NCBI GenBank assembly: GCA_035761045.1
Contig: DASTRU010000250.1
Location: forward strand, 1 to 21,926
Origin: DASTRU01 sp035761045
GTDB lineage: Bacteria > Pseudomonadota > Gammaproteobacteria > Burkholderiales > Burkholderiaceae_E
Length of the DNA stretch: 21,926 nt
Direction: 5' to 3'
The position numbers were made by a program, and so were the translations under genes. Shown here piece after piece: positions 15,387 to 21,926 of this stretch; position 1 is the stretch's first letter; the number at the start of each line of letters is the position of its first letter. Below the pieces are notes generated by a model. It was not told where the DNA came from, did not search any database, and was given only the letters and a program-made list of their open reading frames with translations.

Positions 15387-15955
15387 TGAACGCCTTCGCA
15401 TCGCGCGAATTGATCCTGGGCGGCTGCCGCAGCGGTAAATCGCGCGCGGCGGAAACGCGGGCGATGGATTGGTTGAACCACGACGCGCACGAGGCCGTGC
15501 TCATCGCCACCGCGCAGGCGGGTGACGATGAAATGGCCGAGCGCATCGCGCGGCATCGCGCCGATCGCTTGCGCCGCGTGCCGCGCCTTGCGACGGTGGA
15601 AGAGCCGATCGAACTCGCGGGGGCAATCGCCACTCACTCCGCCGCGCATCGCCTGCTGGTGGTGGACTGCCTAACCTTATGGCTCACGCAGCACGCCATG
15701 CCCTTGCGCGCGGCGCCAGCGTCGCCCGAACGGCTTGAAGCACTCACCGCCGAGTTGGCGCATGCCGTCGAAGATGCCAAGGGGCCGATCGTGCTGGTCT
15801 CCAACGAAATCGGCTTGGGTCTCATGCCCATGAGCCGCGAAACGCGCGCCTTCGTCGACGCGCTTGGCCGCTTGCATCAATCGCTGACCCAGGTGTGCCA
15901 TCGCGTCACCTTCATGGTGGCGGGCTGCGAATGGCAAGTGAAGGACAACGCCTGA
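15386..15955 (+). CDS. cobU: Adenosylcobinamide kinase / adenosylcobinamide-phosphate guanylyltransferase
   Basis: CobU phosphorylates adenosylcobinamide and then attaches GMP to give adenosylcobinamide-GDP, the activated intermediate of the nucleotide-loop pathway. It is 189 aa (Salmonella CobU 181). Visible features are the P-loop ILGGCRSGKSRAAE (GGCRSGKS at residues 12-19), ATAQAGDDEMAERIARHRADR containing the conserved histidine that carries GMP in the family, the Walker-B-like LLVVDCLTLWLT, VLVSNEIGLGLMPMSRETRAFVDALG, and the C-terminal VTFMVAGCEWQVK. ATG 15386 shares its first base with the btuB stop (TGATG). The frame is open upstream but that part overlaps btuB and has no resemblance to the family. 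The next gene again overlaps by one base, so this is a coupled operon. Confidence 0.95.
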   Translation: MNAFASRELILGGCRSGKSRAAETRAMDWLNHDAHEAVLIATAQAGDDEMAERIARHRADRLRRVPRLATVEEPIELAGAIATHSAAHRLLVVDCLTLWLTQHAMPLRAAPASPERLEALTAELAHAVEDAKGPIVLVSNEIGLGLMPMSRETRAFVDALGRLHQSLTQVCHRVTFMVAGCEWQVKDNA

Positions 15956-16854
15956 TGAGCCTGCGCCATCGCATTCGGTTACTGGTGCTTGCGATCGTGT
16001 CGGGCATCGCGTCTGCAAGCCTCGCTACGCCTAGCGATGCGCGGGTGGTTCGCGACGATCGCGGCCGCGCGCACACCTTCGCGCACGCGCCGCGTCGCAT
16101 CGTCAGCCTCTTGCCTTCGTTGACCGAGTCGGTCTGCGTCTTAGGCGCCTGCGATCGTTTGGTGGGTGTCGATCGGTACTCGAACTGGCCCGCAAGCGTC
16201 GCCGCCTTGCCCAAGCTCGGCGGACTGGACGACGCGCAGTTGGAGCGCATCGCCGCGCTCAAGCCCGATGTCGTGCTCGCGGGCGCCTCGTCGCGCGTGA
16301 TCGATCGGCTCGACGCATTGGGCATCGCCGTCTTCGTGTTGGAAGCCAAAACGCTCGATGATGTCCGCCGTTCGCTTCTCACGCTCGCGCGCGTGGTGGG
16401 CGACGAGGGCGCGGGCATCGCCGCATGGGCCGCGATGGAGGCCGATATGGCCAAGGCGGCGGCGTGCGTTCCGCCGGCGCTAAAAAACGCGCGCGTGTAT
16501 TTCGAGGTCTCGGCCTCGCCGCACGCGGCCAGCGCGGGGTCGTTCATCGGCGAAACCCTCGCGCGCTTAGGACTTGGCAACGCCGTGCCTGCGGCGCTTG
16601 GGCCATTTCCTAAGTTGAACCCGGAATACATCGTGCGCGCTCGGCCCGACATCGTCATGGCCGCGCAGCGCAATCTCGCCGAGATGCCCGCGCGCCCCGG
16701 ATGGGCCGAGATGCGTGCCTTGCGCGAAGGCCGCGCCTGCGGCTTTACCTCCGAGCAGTACGACATGCTGGTGCGCCCCGGCCCACGCTTGCGCGACGCG
16801 GTGCGTGTCGTGGCCGATTGCTTGACCACCTTGCCCACGTCCGCCGCGCCATGA
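15955..16854 (+). CDS. btuF: Periplasmic B12/corrinoid-binding protein
   Basis: BtuF captures cobalamin in the periplasm and hands it to the BtuCD importer. It is 299 aa, with a signal peptide (MSLRHRIRLLVLAIVSGIASASLATPSDA, cleavage near 29). The mature protein begins RVVRDDRGRAHTFAHAPRRIVSLLPSLTESVCVLGACDRLVGVDRYSNWP, which is the class III (helical-backbone) binding-protein pattern, and continues KLGGLDDAQLERIAALKPDVVLA. The C-terminal lobe includes SAGSFIGETLARLGLGNAVP and ends MLVRPGPRLRDAVRVVADCL. Length and pattern match BtuF rather than a siderophore binder, and the position between cobU and btuC agrees. ATG 15955 overlaps the cobU stop by one base, and the stop overlaps the btuC start by 4 nt. 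Confidence 0.92.
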   Translation: MSLRHRIRLLVLAIVSGIASASLATPSDARVVRDDRGRAHTFAHAPRRIVSLLPSLTESVCVLGACDRLVGVDRYSNWPASVAALPKLGGLDDAQLERIAALKPDVVLAGASSRVIDRLDALGIAVFVLEAKTLDDVRRSLLTLARVVGDEGAGIAAWAAMEADMAKAAACVPPALKNARVYFEVSASPHAASAGSFIGETLARLGLGNAVPAALGPFPKLNPEYIVRARPDIVMAAQRNLAEMPARPGWAEMRALREGRACGFTSEQYDMLVRPGPRLRDAVRVVADCLTTLPTSAAP

Positions 16855-17840
16855 AAAGTCTCACCCCATCGCGATTGGCGTGGATGCTGGCGGCCACCAC
16901 GCTTGGCGTATTGGTGCTAGCGCTCTCCGCCGGACCCGATGGATGGTCGTTCGCGCTTGGGGAAGACGCATGGTTAATCAGCCAAATTCGCGCGCCGCGC
17001 GCCATCGGCGCTTGGGTCGCGGGCGCCTTGCTCGGCTTGGCGGGCGCCATCGCGCAAGGCGTGTTTCGCAATCCCTTGGCCGATCCATATTTGCTGGGTT
17101 CCGCCGCCGGCGCCGGGCTGGGTTTGGTGCTCGCGCTCGCGGCGGGGGGGCTTGCCGGTGCGCCGTTCATGCTGGCCTCCGTGAGCGCATGGGCGCGGTT
17201 GGGACTCGTGGGCGCCGCGTTCGCGGGCGCGCTGCTAGGCGTGGGGCTCACGCTGGTGTTGGCGCGCGGCGCCGCGCGGCCCACGGTGCTGTTGTTGGCC
17301 GGCGTGGTGGTGGGCGTGGTGCTCTCGGCGCTGGCCGACTTGGTCATGCTCGTCTCGCCCGAGGCCTTGCGTGGCAAGCAAGCGTTTCTTCTCGGCACCA
17401 CGAGTTTTTTGAGTTGGAACGGCGTGACGGCGCTCGCGATTGTGTTGGCGCTCGCCTTGCCGTTGGCCGTCGCGCTCGGCCGCGCGATCGACGCCTTGGC
17501 TCTGGGCGAGGCTAGCGCCGCAAGTCTCGGCGTGCCGGTGCCGGTGGTGCGCCTTGCGCTCGTGGCCTTGATGGCTTTGTGCACCGCTTGCGCGGTCGCG
17601 CATGGCGGGTTGATCGCCTTCGTCGGATTGGTGTCGTCGCATCTCGTGAGGCGTTGCGTGGTGACGACCCATCGCGCGCACTTGATGCTCGCCACGCTCG
17701 CGGGCGGGGCATTGCTGGCGAGTGCCGACCTCGCGGCACGCGTGGTCATCGCGCCGCAAGAGCTGCCGGTGGGCGTGCTAACGGCCATTCTCGGCGGCGG
17801 ATACCTCACCTGGTTGTTGCGACGGAGAACGGCGCCATGA
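16851..17840 (+). CDS. btuC: B12 ABC transporter permease (FecCD/BtuC family)
   Basis: BtuC is the inner-membrane channel subunit of the corrinoid importer. It is 329 aa (E. coli BtuC 326) and strongly hydrophobic, with about ten likely helices. Family hallmarks are RAPRAIGAWVAGALLGLAGAIAQGVFRNPLADPYLLGSAAGAGLG (around residues 48-92), the middle LLLAGVVVGVVLSALADLVML, LGEASAASLGVPV (the cytoplasmic loop that contacts the ATPase), and HGGLIAFVGLVSSHLVRRCV, then a C-terminal PVGVLTAILGGGYLTWLLRRR. ATG 16851 overlaps the btuF stop as ATGA. Reading the frame further upstream would run through btuF. It is assigned to B12 rather than iron siderophores because of the riboswitch and the neighbouring cob genes. 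Confidence 0.93.
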   Translation: MKSLTPSRLAWMLAATTLGVLVLALSAGPDGWSFALGEDAWLISQIRAPRAIGAWVAGALLGLAGAIAQGVFRNPLADPYLLGSAAGAGLGLVLALAAGGLAGAPFMLASVSAWARLGLVGAAFAGALLGVGLTLVLARGAARPTVLLLAGVVVGVVLSALADLVMLVSPEALRGKQAFLLGTTSFLSWNGVTALAIVLALALPLAVALGRAIDALALGEASAASLGVPVPVVRLALVALMALCTACAVAHGGLIAFVGLVSSHLVRRCVVTTHRAHLMLATLAGGALLASADLAARVVIAPQELPVGVLTAILGGGYLTWLLRRRTAP

Positions 17841-18688
17841 ATGCCGCCGTCGTCGCCCGATCAACCTCCGCGCTCGCGGATCGCGTGGACGAACGCGACG
17901 CGCCTCGTCAGGCCGCGTTGAGCGCGCATTGCCTAGTGCGTGAATTCAAGGGGCGGCGCGTGGTCGACGAGGTTTCGCTCACCCTGCATCACGGCGAGTA
18001 CACCGCCATCGTCGGGCCAAACGGCGCGGGCAAAAGCACCTTGCTGTCGATGCTCGCGGGCGTCGCGCGCGCCGACGCGGGCGAGGTGCGGCTCGCGCAT
18101 CGGCCGATGCATGCCTGGTCGTCACGTGAACGCGCGCGACGCGTGGCTTGGCTTGCGCAACAGAGCGATGCGGGCGGTGAACTCGCGGCGCGCGACATCG
18201 TGCGGCTTGGCCGCTTGCCGCGTCACGGCTTGTTTGGGGCGTACGACGCGCGCGACGAGGCCGAGGTCGAGGCCGCGATGGCCGAGACCGAATGCGCGGC
18301 GTTCGCCTCGCGCCGCTTAAACGAATTGTCTGGCGGCGAACGCCAGCGCGTGTTGCTCGCGCGCGCGCTCGCGGTGCGCGCGTCGGTGTTGTTGCTAGAC
18401 GAACCCACCACGCATCTGGACGTGCCGCATCAACGCGCGCTCGCCCGAAGCCTTGTCGCGCAAGCGCGGCGAGGCGTGGCGGTCGTCGCCGTGTTGCACG
18501 ACCTCACGCTTGCCTTGGCGGCCGATCGCGTCGTGGTCATGCGCCTAGGCCGCGTGTGCGCCGACGGGCCGCCGGCCGATGCGTCGGTGCGCGCCGCGCT
18601 CGTCGCCGCGTTCGACGACGCCATCTCGATCCAACCCGTCACCGTCGACGGGCACGAACGCTTCGTCGCCGTCGCGCGCCTGTCGTGA
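17837..18688 (+). CDS. btuD: B12 ABC transporter ATP-binding protein
   Basis: BtuD is the cytoplasmic ATPase that powers BtuC. It is 283 aa, somewhat longer than E. coli BtuD (249) because of a roughly 30-residue N-terminal extension. Motifs in order are Walker A GPNGAGKST (60-68), Q-loop LAQQ (106-109), signature LSGGERQRVLLARAL (164-178), Walker B LLLDEPTTHLD (185-195) and H-loop His221 in VLHDL. All key residues are intact. ATG 17837 overlaps the btuC stop by 4 nt (ATGA). It follows btuF and btuC, so the importer set is complete. Sequence alone would not separate it from haem or siderophore ATPases; context does. Confidence 0.93.
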   Translation: MNAAVVARSTSALADRVDERDAPRQAALSAHCLVREFKGRRVVDEVSLTLHHGEYTAIVGPNGAGKSTLLSMLAGVARADAGEVRLAHRPMHAWSSRERARRVAWLAQQSDAGGELAARDIVRLGRLPRHGLFGAYDARDEAEVEAAMAETECAAFASRRLNELSGGERQRVLLARALAVRASVLLLDEPTTHLDVPHQRALARSLVAQARRGVAVVAVLHDLTLALAADRVVVMRLGRVCADGPPADASVRAALVAAFDDAISIQPVTVDGHERFVAVARLS

Positions 18689-18731
18689 ACGAGTGAATGA
18701 ATCCCCTTGAACCTTTAAGGAGCCGATCATC

Positions 18732-19301
18732 ATGGAAATCGAAAGTCCTCCCACCGAACGAAGCCACGCCAAGCCCGAGGGCGAACGCCGCGGGCTTGTC
18801 ATCGTCCACACCGGCGATGGCAAGGGCAAAAGCACCGCCGCCTTCGGCTTGGCGCTGCGCGCCCATGGCCGTGGCAAGCCGGTGAAGATTTATCAATTCA
18901 TGAAGGTGCCCAGCGCGCGGTTCGGCGAGCACCGCATGTTCGAACAACTCGGTTTGCCCATCGAAGGACTGGGCGACGGCTTTAGCTGGAAAAGCCGCGA
19001 CCTCGAACATTCCGCGCAACTCGCGCGCGACGGGTGGGCTCGCGCCGAAGCCACCATCCTCGCGGGCGAGCATTTTCTTGTCGTGCTCGACGAGATCACC
19101 TATCCCTTGCGCTATGGCTGGCTGCCGCTCGCGCCGGTGCTCGGCGCGCTGCGTCGGCGCCCGCCGCATGTCCATGTCGTGCTGACCGGGCGCAACGCGC
19201 CGGCCGAACTCGTGGCGGTCGCCGACACGGTGACGGAGATGTCCTTGGTCAAGCATCACTTCAACGCCGGTGTTCCCGCGCAGCGCGGCATCGAGGATTG
19301 A
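18732..19301 (+). CDS. cobO: Cob(I)yrinic acid a,c-diamide adenosyltransferase (CobA/CobO/BtuR type)
   Basis: This enzyme transfers the adenosyl group of ATP to the cobalt of reduced corrinoids, giving the coenzyme form needed by the later steps. It is 189 aa (E. coli BtuR 196). The P-loop is HTGDGKGKSTAAFG (GDGKGKST at 28-35), followed by ALRAHGRGKPVKIYQFMKVP and, further on, AEATILAGEHFLVVLDEITYPLRYGWL (Walker-B-like LVVLDEI), VHVVLTGRNAPAELVAVADTVTEM and the typical C-terminal KHHFNAGVPAQRGIE. The ATG has AAGGAG at 18717-18722 with 9 nt spacing. This is the only junction in the operon with a real gap (43 nt), so the gene has its own ribosome site. Confidence 0.96.
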   Translation: MEIESPPTERSHAKPEGERRGLVIVHTGDGKGKSTAAFGLALRAHGRGKPVKIYQFMKVPSARFGEHRMFEQLGLPIEGLGDGFSWKSRDLEHSAQLARDGWARAEATILAGEHFLVVLDEITYPLRYGWLPLAPVLGALRRRPPHVHVVLTGRNAPAELVAVADTVTEMSLVKHHFNAGVPAQRGIED

Positions 19302-19329
19302 TGCCGATGCCGTTTGTTATAGGCCCTGC

Positions 19330-20265
19330 ATGACGGCGTTCGAGGCTGCTGGTGTTGTCGTCTTCGCGTGGTGTATCGACCATGCGTGCGGCGAGCCATC
19401 GGCGCGGTTTCATCCGGTCGTATGGATGGGCGGCTACCTTCGACGCGCGGGGCATCGCCTGCCAGCGCTCGCGCCCCGGTGGGCCCTGGTGGGCGGCGCG
19501 CTGGCGTGGAGTGTTGGCGCGGCGTTGGTCGTGGCGATCGCATGCTTGATCGAAGTCGGCCTCACGCACGTGCTCGCGCCCTTGGCCGACGCGGCGCGCG
19601 TTACGCTGACGATTCTCTTGCTTGGCCTCGTGCTTAAGCCAATGTTCGCGTGGCGCATGTTGCGCGACGAGGTGCTCGCGGTGGAGCGCGCGCTCGACAT
19701 CGATCTCGCCGCCGCGAGCCAACGTTTGTCGCGGCTAGTAAGCCGAGACGTCCATGCGCTTGGCGAGACCGATATTCGCGAGGCGGCGATCGAAACCCTG
19801 GCCGAGAACTTGAACGACTCCGTGATCGCGCCTTTGTGGTGGTTCGCGATCGCCGGACTGCCGGGCGCGGCGTTGTACCGATTCGCCAATACCGCCGACG
19901 CGATGTGGGGCTATCGCGGACGTTGGGAGTGGGCGGGGAAGTGGGCGGCCCGCGCCGACGATGTGTTGTCGTGGATTCCCGCGCGCCTGACCGCCGGTGC
20001 GTTGTTGGTGCTGTCGCCTCGCCATTGGCCCGCTTGCGCGCGCGAGGCCAAGCGCACGCCATCGCCCAACGGCGGCTGGCCGATGAGCGCCGTCGCGCTC
20101 GCGCTCGGCATACGCCTAACTAAGCCCGGCGTGTATGCGTTGAATGCCAATGCGCGGTCGCCCCGGCAAGGCGATGTCGCCGCCGCCGTGCGTCTAGCGC
20201 GTCGCGCGGCGGGCATCGCGGTCGTGATGCTGACAATCCTCGCCGCCGCGCGCGCGAGCCTGTAG
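19330..20265 (+). CDS. cbiB: Adenosylcobinamide-phosphate synthase (CbiB/CobD membrane protein)
   Basis: CbiB is an inner-membrane protein that joins adenosylcobyric acid with an aminopropanol (or its phosphate) to give adenosylcobinamide (phosphate). From ATG 19330 it is 311 aa (Salmonella CbiB 319). Family signatures are the N-terminal CIDHACGEPSARFHPVVWMGGYLRRA, VLAVERALDIDLAAASQRLSRLVSRDVHALGETDIREAAIETLAENLNDSVIAPLWWFAIAGLPGAALYRFANTADAMWGYR, and the C-terminal PNGGWPMSAVALALGIRLTKPGVYALN. There are several hydrophobic helices. The frame is open upstream into cobO, and ATG 19330 was preferred because it removes that overlap and fits the family N-terminus. No good Shine-Dalgarno sequence is seen. 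The stop is 3 nt before the next ATG. Confidence 0.94.
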   Translation: MTAFEAAGVVVFAWCIDHACGEPSARFHPVVWMGGYLRRAGHRLPALAPRWALVGGALAWSVGAALVVAIACLIEVGLTHVLAPLADAARVTLTILLLGLVLKPMFAWRMLRDEVLAVERALDIDLAAASQRLSRLVSRDVHALGETDIREAAIETLAENLNDSVIAPLWWFAIAGLPGAALYRFANTADAMWGYRGRWEWAGKWAARADDVLSWIPARLTAGALLVLSPRHWPACAREAKRTPSPNGGWPMSAVALALGIRLTKPGVYALNANARSPRQGDVAAAVRLARRAAGIAVVMLTILAAARASL

Positions 20266-20268
20266 CCG

Positions 20269-21303
20269 ATGCCGCTCGCCACTACCGCTTGGCTGATGCC
20301 CGAGGCGATCGCGGTTACGCATGGCGGCCCCGACGCGACGGGCGCGGCGCGTTTTGATTTTTCCGTCAACGCCAACGCGGCCGGGCCCATCGAGGTGGTC
20401 GCGCAAGCGGTCGGTCGCGCGGACCGATCGCGGTATCCCGATCCGTCGTATCGCGCGCTGCGGCTTGGCTTGGCGAACTGGCATGGCGTGGATGTCGAGC
20501 GCGTCGCCGTCGTGGCAAGCGCCAGTGAATTCATCGATCGATTCACCCGGCTCGCGGCAGCGTGGCGGGGCGTGCGGCGCGTGTGCGTTCCGTCGCCTGG
20601 CTATGGCGATTACGCGGCGGCGGCGCGGCGTGCCGGGCTCGTGGTCGCGTCTTCAAGCCCGGCGACGACCGAGGCCGATCTGGCGTGGATCAACGACCCT
20701 GCTTCGCCTTCGGGCACCACCATGGGCGAGACGTTGAACGACGCGCTGACGCGCGCCCACCGCGTCGGCGCGGTCGTGGCGCTTGATCTCGCGTATCAAC
20801 CCTTGCGGTTCGACGCGCATGCGTTGCCAACGAGTGCCGAGACCGCATGGCAATCTTGGTCGCCTAACAAAGCGTGCGGCATGCCGGGCGTGCGCGGCGC
20901 CTACGTGATCGCGCCCGTGGGCGCCGACGCGGTCTGCGCGGCGTTTCGCGCGCATGCGCCGTCATGGCTCATTGGCGCCGATGGCGTCGCGATGCTCGAA
21001 GCGTTCGCAACCTCCACGGCGCACGAACAACTCGCACGGCAACGCATGGTGTTGCGCGAATGGCGCGATGAACTCGCCACGATCCTTAAGCGGTTCGATT
21101 GGGATGTGCATCTTCAAGCAAGCGTGACGCCGTTCTTTGTCGCGCGGCCGCCCGTGGGGTTCAATGCGCAAGCCCTGCGCGCGTTCGGTATTCGCGCGCG
21201 CGATACCGCCAGCATGGGTTTGCCGGGCTACTTTCGTTGGTCGGCGCAACCGCCCGTGGCGCTTGCGGCCTTGGCTAATGCTCTTGGGAAAAAGATGCGA
21301 TGA
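20269..21303 (+). CDS. cobD: Threonine-phosphate decarboxylase-like PLP enzyme (CobD/CobC)
   Basis: This PLP enzyme of the class I/II aminotransferase fold should make (R)-1-amino-2-propanol phosphate from threonine phosphate, the linker used by CbiB. It is 344 aa (Salmonella CobD 364). Family features are HGGPDATGAARFDFSVNANAAGP (18-40), SRYPDPSYRALRLGLANWHGV, ALDLAYQPL (Asp173 and Tyr176, PLP ligands) and the PLP lysine Lys201 in SWSPNKACGMPGVRGAYVIAP. The usual NPxNPTG loop appears as DPASPSG (143-149), with serine in place of the conserved asparagine that contacts the PLP ring. The gene starts 3 nt after cbiB and overlaps cobQ by 4 nt. The context with cbiB and cobQ is the main ground for the exact function; by fold alone it resembles histidinol-phosphate aminotransferase. 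Confidence 0.88.
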   Translation: MPLATTAWLMPEAIAVTHGGPDATGAARFDFSVNANAAGPIEVVAQAVGRADRSRYPDPSYRALRLGLANWHGVDVERVAVVASASEFIDRFTRLAAAWRGVRRVCVPSPGYGDYAAAARRAGLVVASSSPATTEADLAWINDPASPSGTTMGETLNDALTRAHRVGAVVALDLAYQPLRFDAHALPTSAETAWQSWSPNKACGMPGVRGAYVIAPVGADAVCAAFRAHAPSWLIGADGVAMLEAFATSTAHEQLARQRMVLREWRDELATILKRFDWDVHLQASVTPFFVARPPVGFNAQALRAFGIRARDTASMGLPGYFRWSAQPPVALAALANALGKKMR

Positions 21304-21926
21304 ACGCACGCGTGGTCATGGTGCTGGGATGCACGAGCGGCGCCGGAAAAAGCTGGATCGCGACCGCGCTATGCCGTTGGTACGCGCGGCGCGGCTGGCG
21401 CGTGCGCCCGTTCAAGGCGCAAAACATGAGCAATCACGCGCGCGTGGTGGACTTAGGCGATGGTGGCGTTGGCGAGATCGGCAGCGCGCAGTACTTCCAA
21501 GCGCTCGCGGCGCAAACCACGCCCGACGTGCGCATGAACCCCGTCTTGCTCAAGCCCGAGGCCGACACGCGCAGCCAAGTCATCGTCATGGGTCGCGTGC
21601 GGCACGACTTGGCCGACGTGCCGTGGCGCGAACGCAGCCCGTTGCTGTGGGCCGAAGCGCACGCCGCGCTCGAATCCCTTTTAGCCGATACCGATGTGTT
21701 GATCATCGAGGGCGCCGGTTCGCCCGCCGAGATCAACCTCGCGGCCGACGATTACGTGAACACGCGCACCGCGCTGGCCGCCAACGCGCGGTGCTTGCTG
21801 GTGGCCGACATCGATCGCGGAGGCGCCTTCGCGCATTTGTACGGCACGCACGCGCTAATGGACGCGCGCGTGCGCGAGCGCGTCGAAGGTTTCGTGCTCA
21901 ACCGGTTTCGGGGCGACGCAAGCTTG
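21300..21926 (+). CDS. cobQ: Cobyric acid synthase, 3' truncated at the window edge
   Basis: CobQ uses glutamine and ATP to amidate four side chains (b, d, e, g) of adenosylcobyrinic acid a,c-diamide, giving adenosylcobyric acid. The 209 codons visible are the N-terminal part of a protein normally near 480-500 aa. The nucleotide-binding domain is clear: MVLGCTSGAGKSWIATALCRWYARRGWRVRPFKAQNMSNHARVV, then GEIGSAQYFQALAAQTTPDVRMNPVLLKPEADTRSQVIVMG, VLIIEGAGSPAEINL, DDYVNTRTALAANARCLLVADIDRGGAFAHLYGT and FVLNRFRGDASL. The C-terminal glutamine amidotransferase domain lies outside the window. ATG 21300 overlaps the cobD stop as ATGA. The frame is open to base 21926. Confidence 0.95.
   Translation, partial: MNARVVMVLGCTSGAGKSWIATALCRWYARRGWRVRPFKAQNMSNHARVVDLGDGGVGEIGSAQYFQALAAQTTPDVRMNPVLLKPEADTRSQVIVMGRVRHDLADVPWRERSPLLWAEAHAALESLLADTDVLIIEGAGSPAEINLAADDYVNTRTALAANARCLLVADIDRGGAFAHLYGTHALMDARVRERVEGFVLNRFRGDASL

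Noticed and set aside
15912..16838. A 308-codon minus-strand open frame opposite btuF, and a similar 354-codon frame opposite btuC (16745-17809)
   Set aside because: These antisense frames arise from GC-rich codon structure. The translations are low-complexity Ala/Ser/Thr/Arg, while the plus strand encodes clear BtuF and BtuC proteins.
19302..19329. Possible terminator or promoter between cobO and cbiB
   Set aside because: It is only 28 nt, with no stem or promoter hexamers, so the two genes are taken as co-transcribed.

Overview
The window looks like a piece of a GC-rich betaproteobacterial chromosome, probably of the order Burkholderiales. This rests on gene content and order (a leuS-lptE-holA block near proA and hemJ, a stand-alone RlmL-type methyltransferase, and a B12 uptake/salvage operon). 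It is judged by reading, not by a database search. Most genes are strongly GC-rich with frequent TTG leucine codons. Two short segments (mntA-hepT, and the unknown gene at 12320-13090) are visibly less GC-rich.

Layout. 1-2143 (+): the 3' part of a membrane-bound GGDEF/EAL cyclic-di-GMP protein, cut at the left edge. 2237-3130 (+): a DUF4394 lipoprotein. 3164-6970 (-): a tightly packed operon transcribed proA - hemJ - HCCA-isomerase-like gene - rlmL. 7084-7885 (+): an MntA-HepT toxin-antitoxin pair in the opposite orientation, sitting between proA and holA. 7893-12138 (-): leuS-lptE-holA, with overlapping start and stop codons. 12320-13090 (+): a protein I do not recognise. 13199-13436 (+): a well-preserved cobalamin riboswitch, followed by two hairpins that could form its expression platform. 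13524-21926 (+): the B12 operon btuB-cobU-btuF-btuC-btuD-cobO-cbiB-cobD-cobQ. cobQ runs off the right edge.

How the genes work together. The B12 operon encodes an outer-membrane TonB-dependent corrinoid receptor (BtuB), a periplasmic binding protein (BtuF), an ABC importer (BtuC, BtuD), corrinoid adenosylation (CobO), and late assembly or salvage steps (CobQ, CbiB, CobD, CobU). No corrin-ring synthesis gene is visible, so uptake and remodelling of external corrinoids is the simplest reading. The riboswitch would shut the operon down when B12 is plentiful. Nearly all junctions in this operon, and in the leuS and proA operons, are 1-4 nt overlaps or gaps of a few bases, which suggests translational coupling.

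I found no tRNA, rRNA, CRISPR array, insertion sequence, phage gene or clear novel multi-gene system. The best candidates for something new are the low-GC unknown gene beside the riboswitch, the btuB expression platform, and a strong excess of the palindrome CGATCG across the window.
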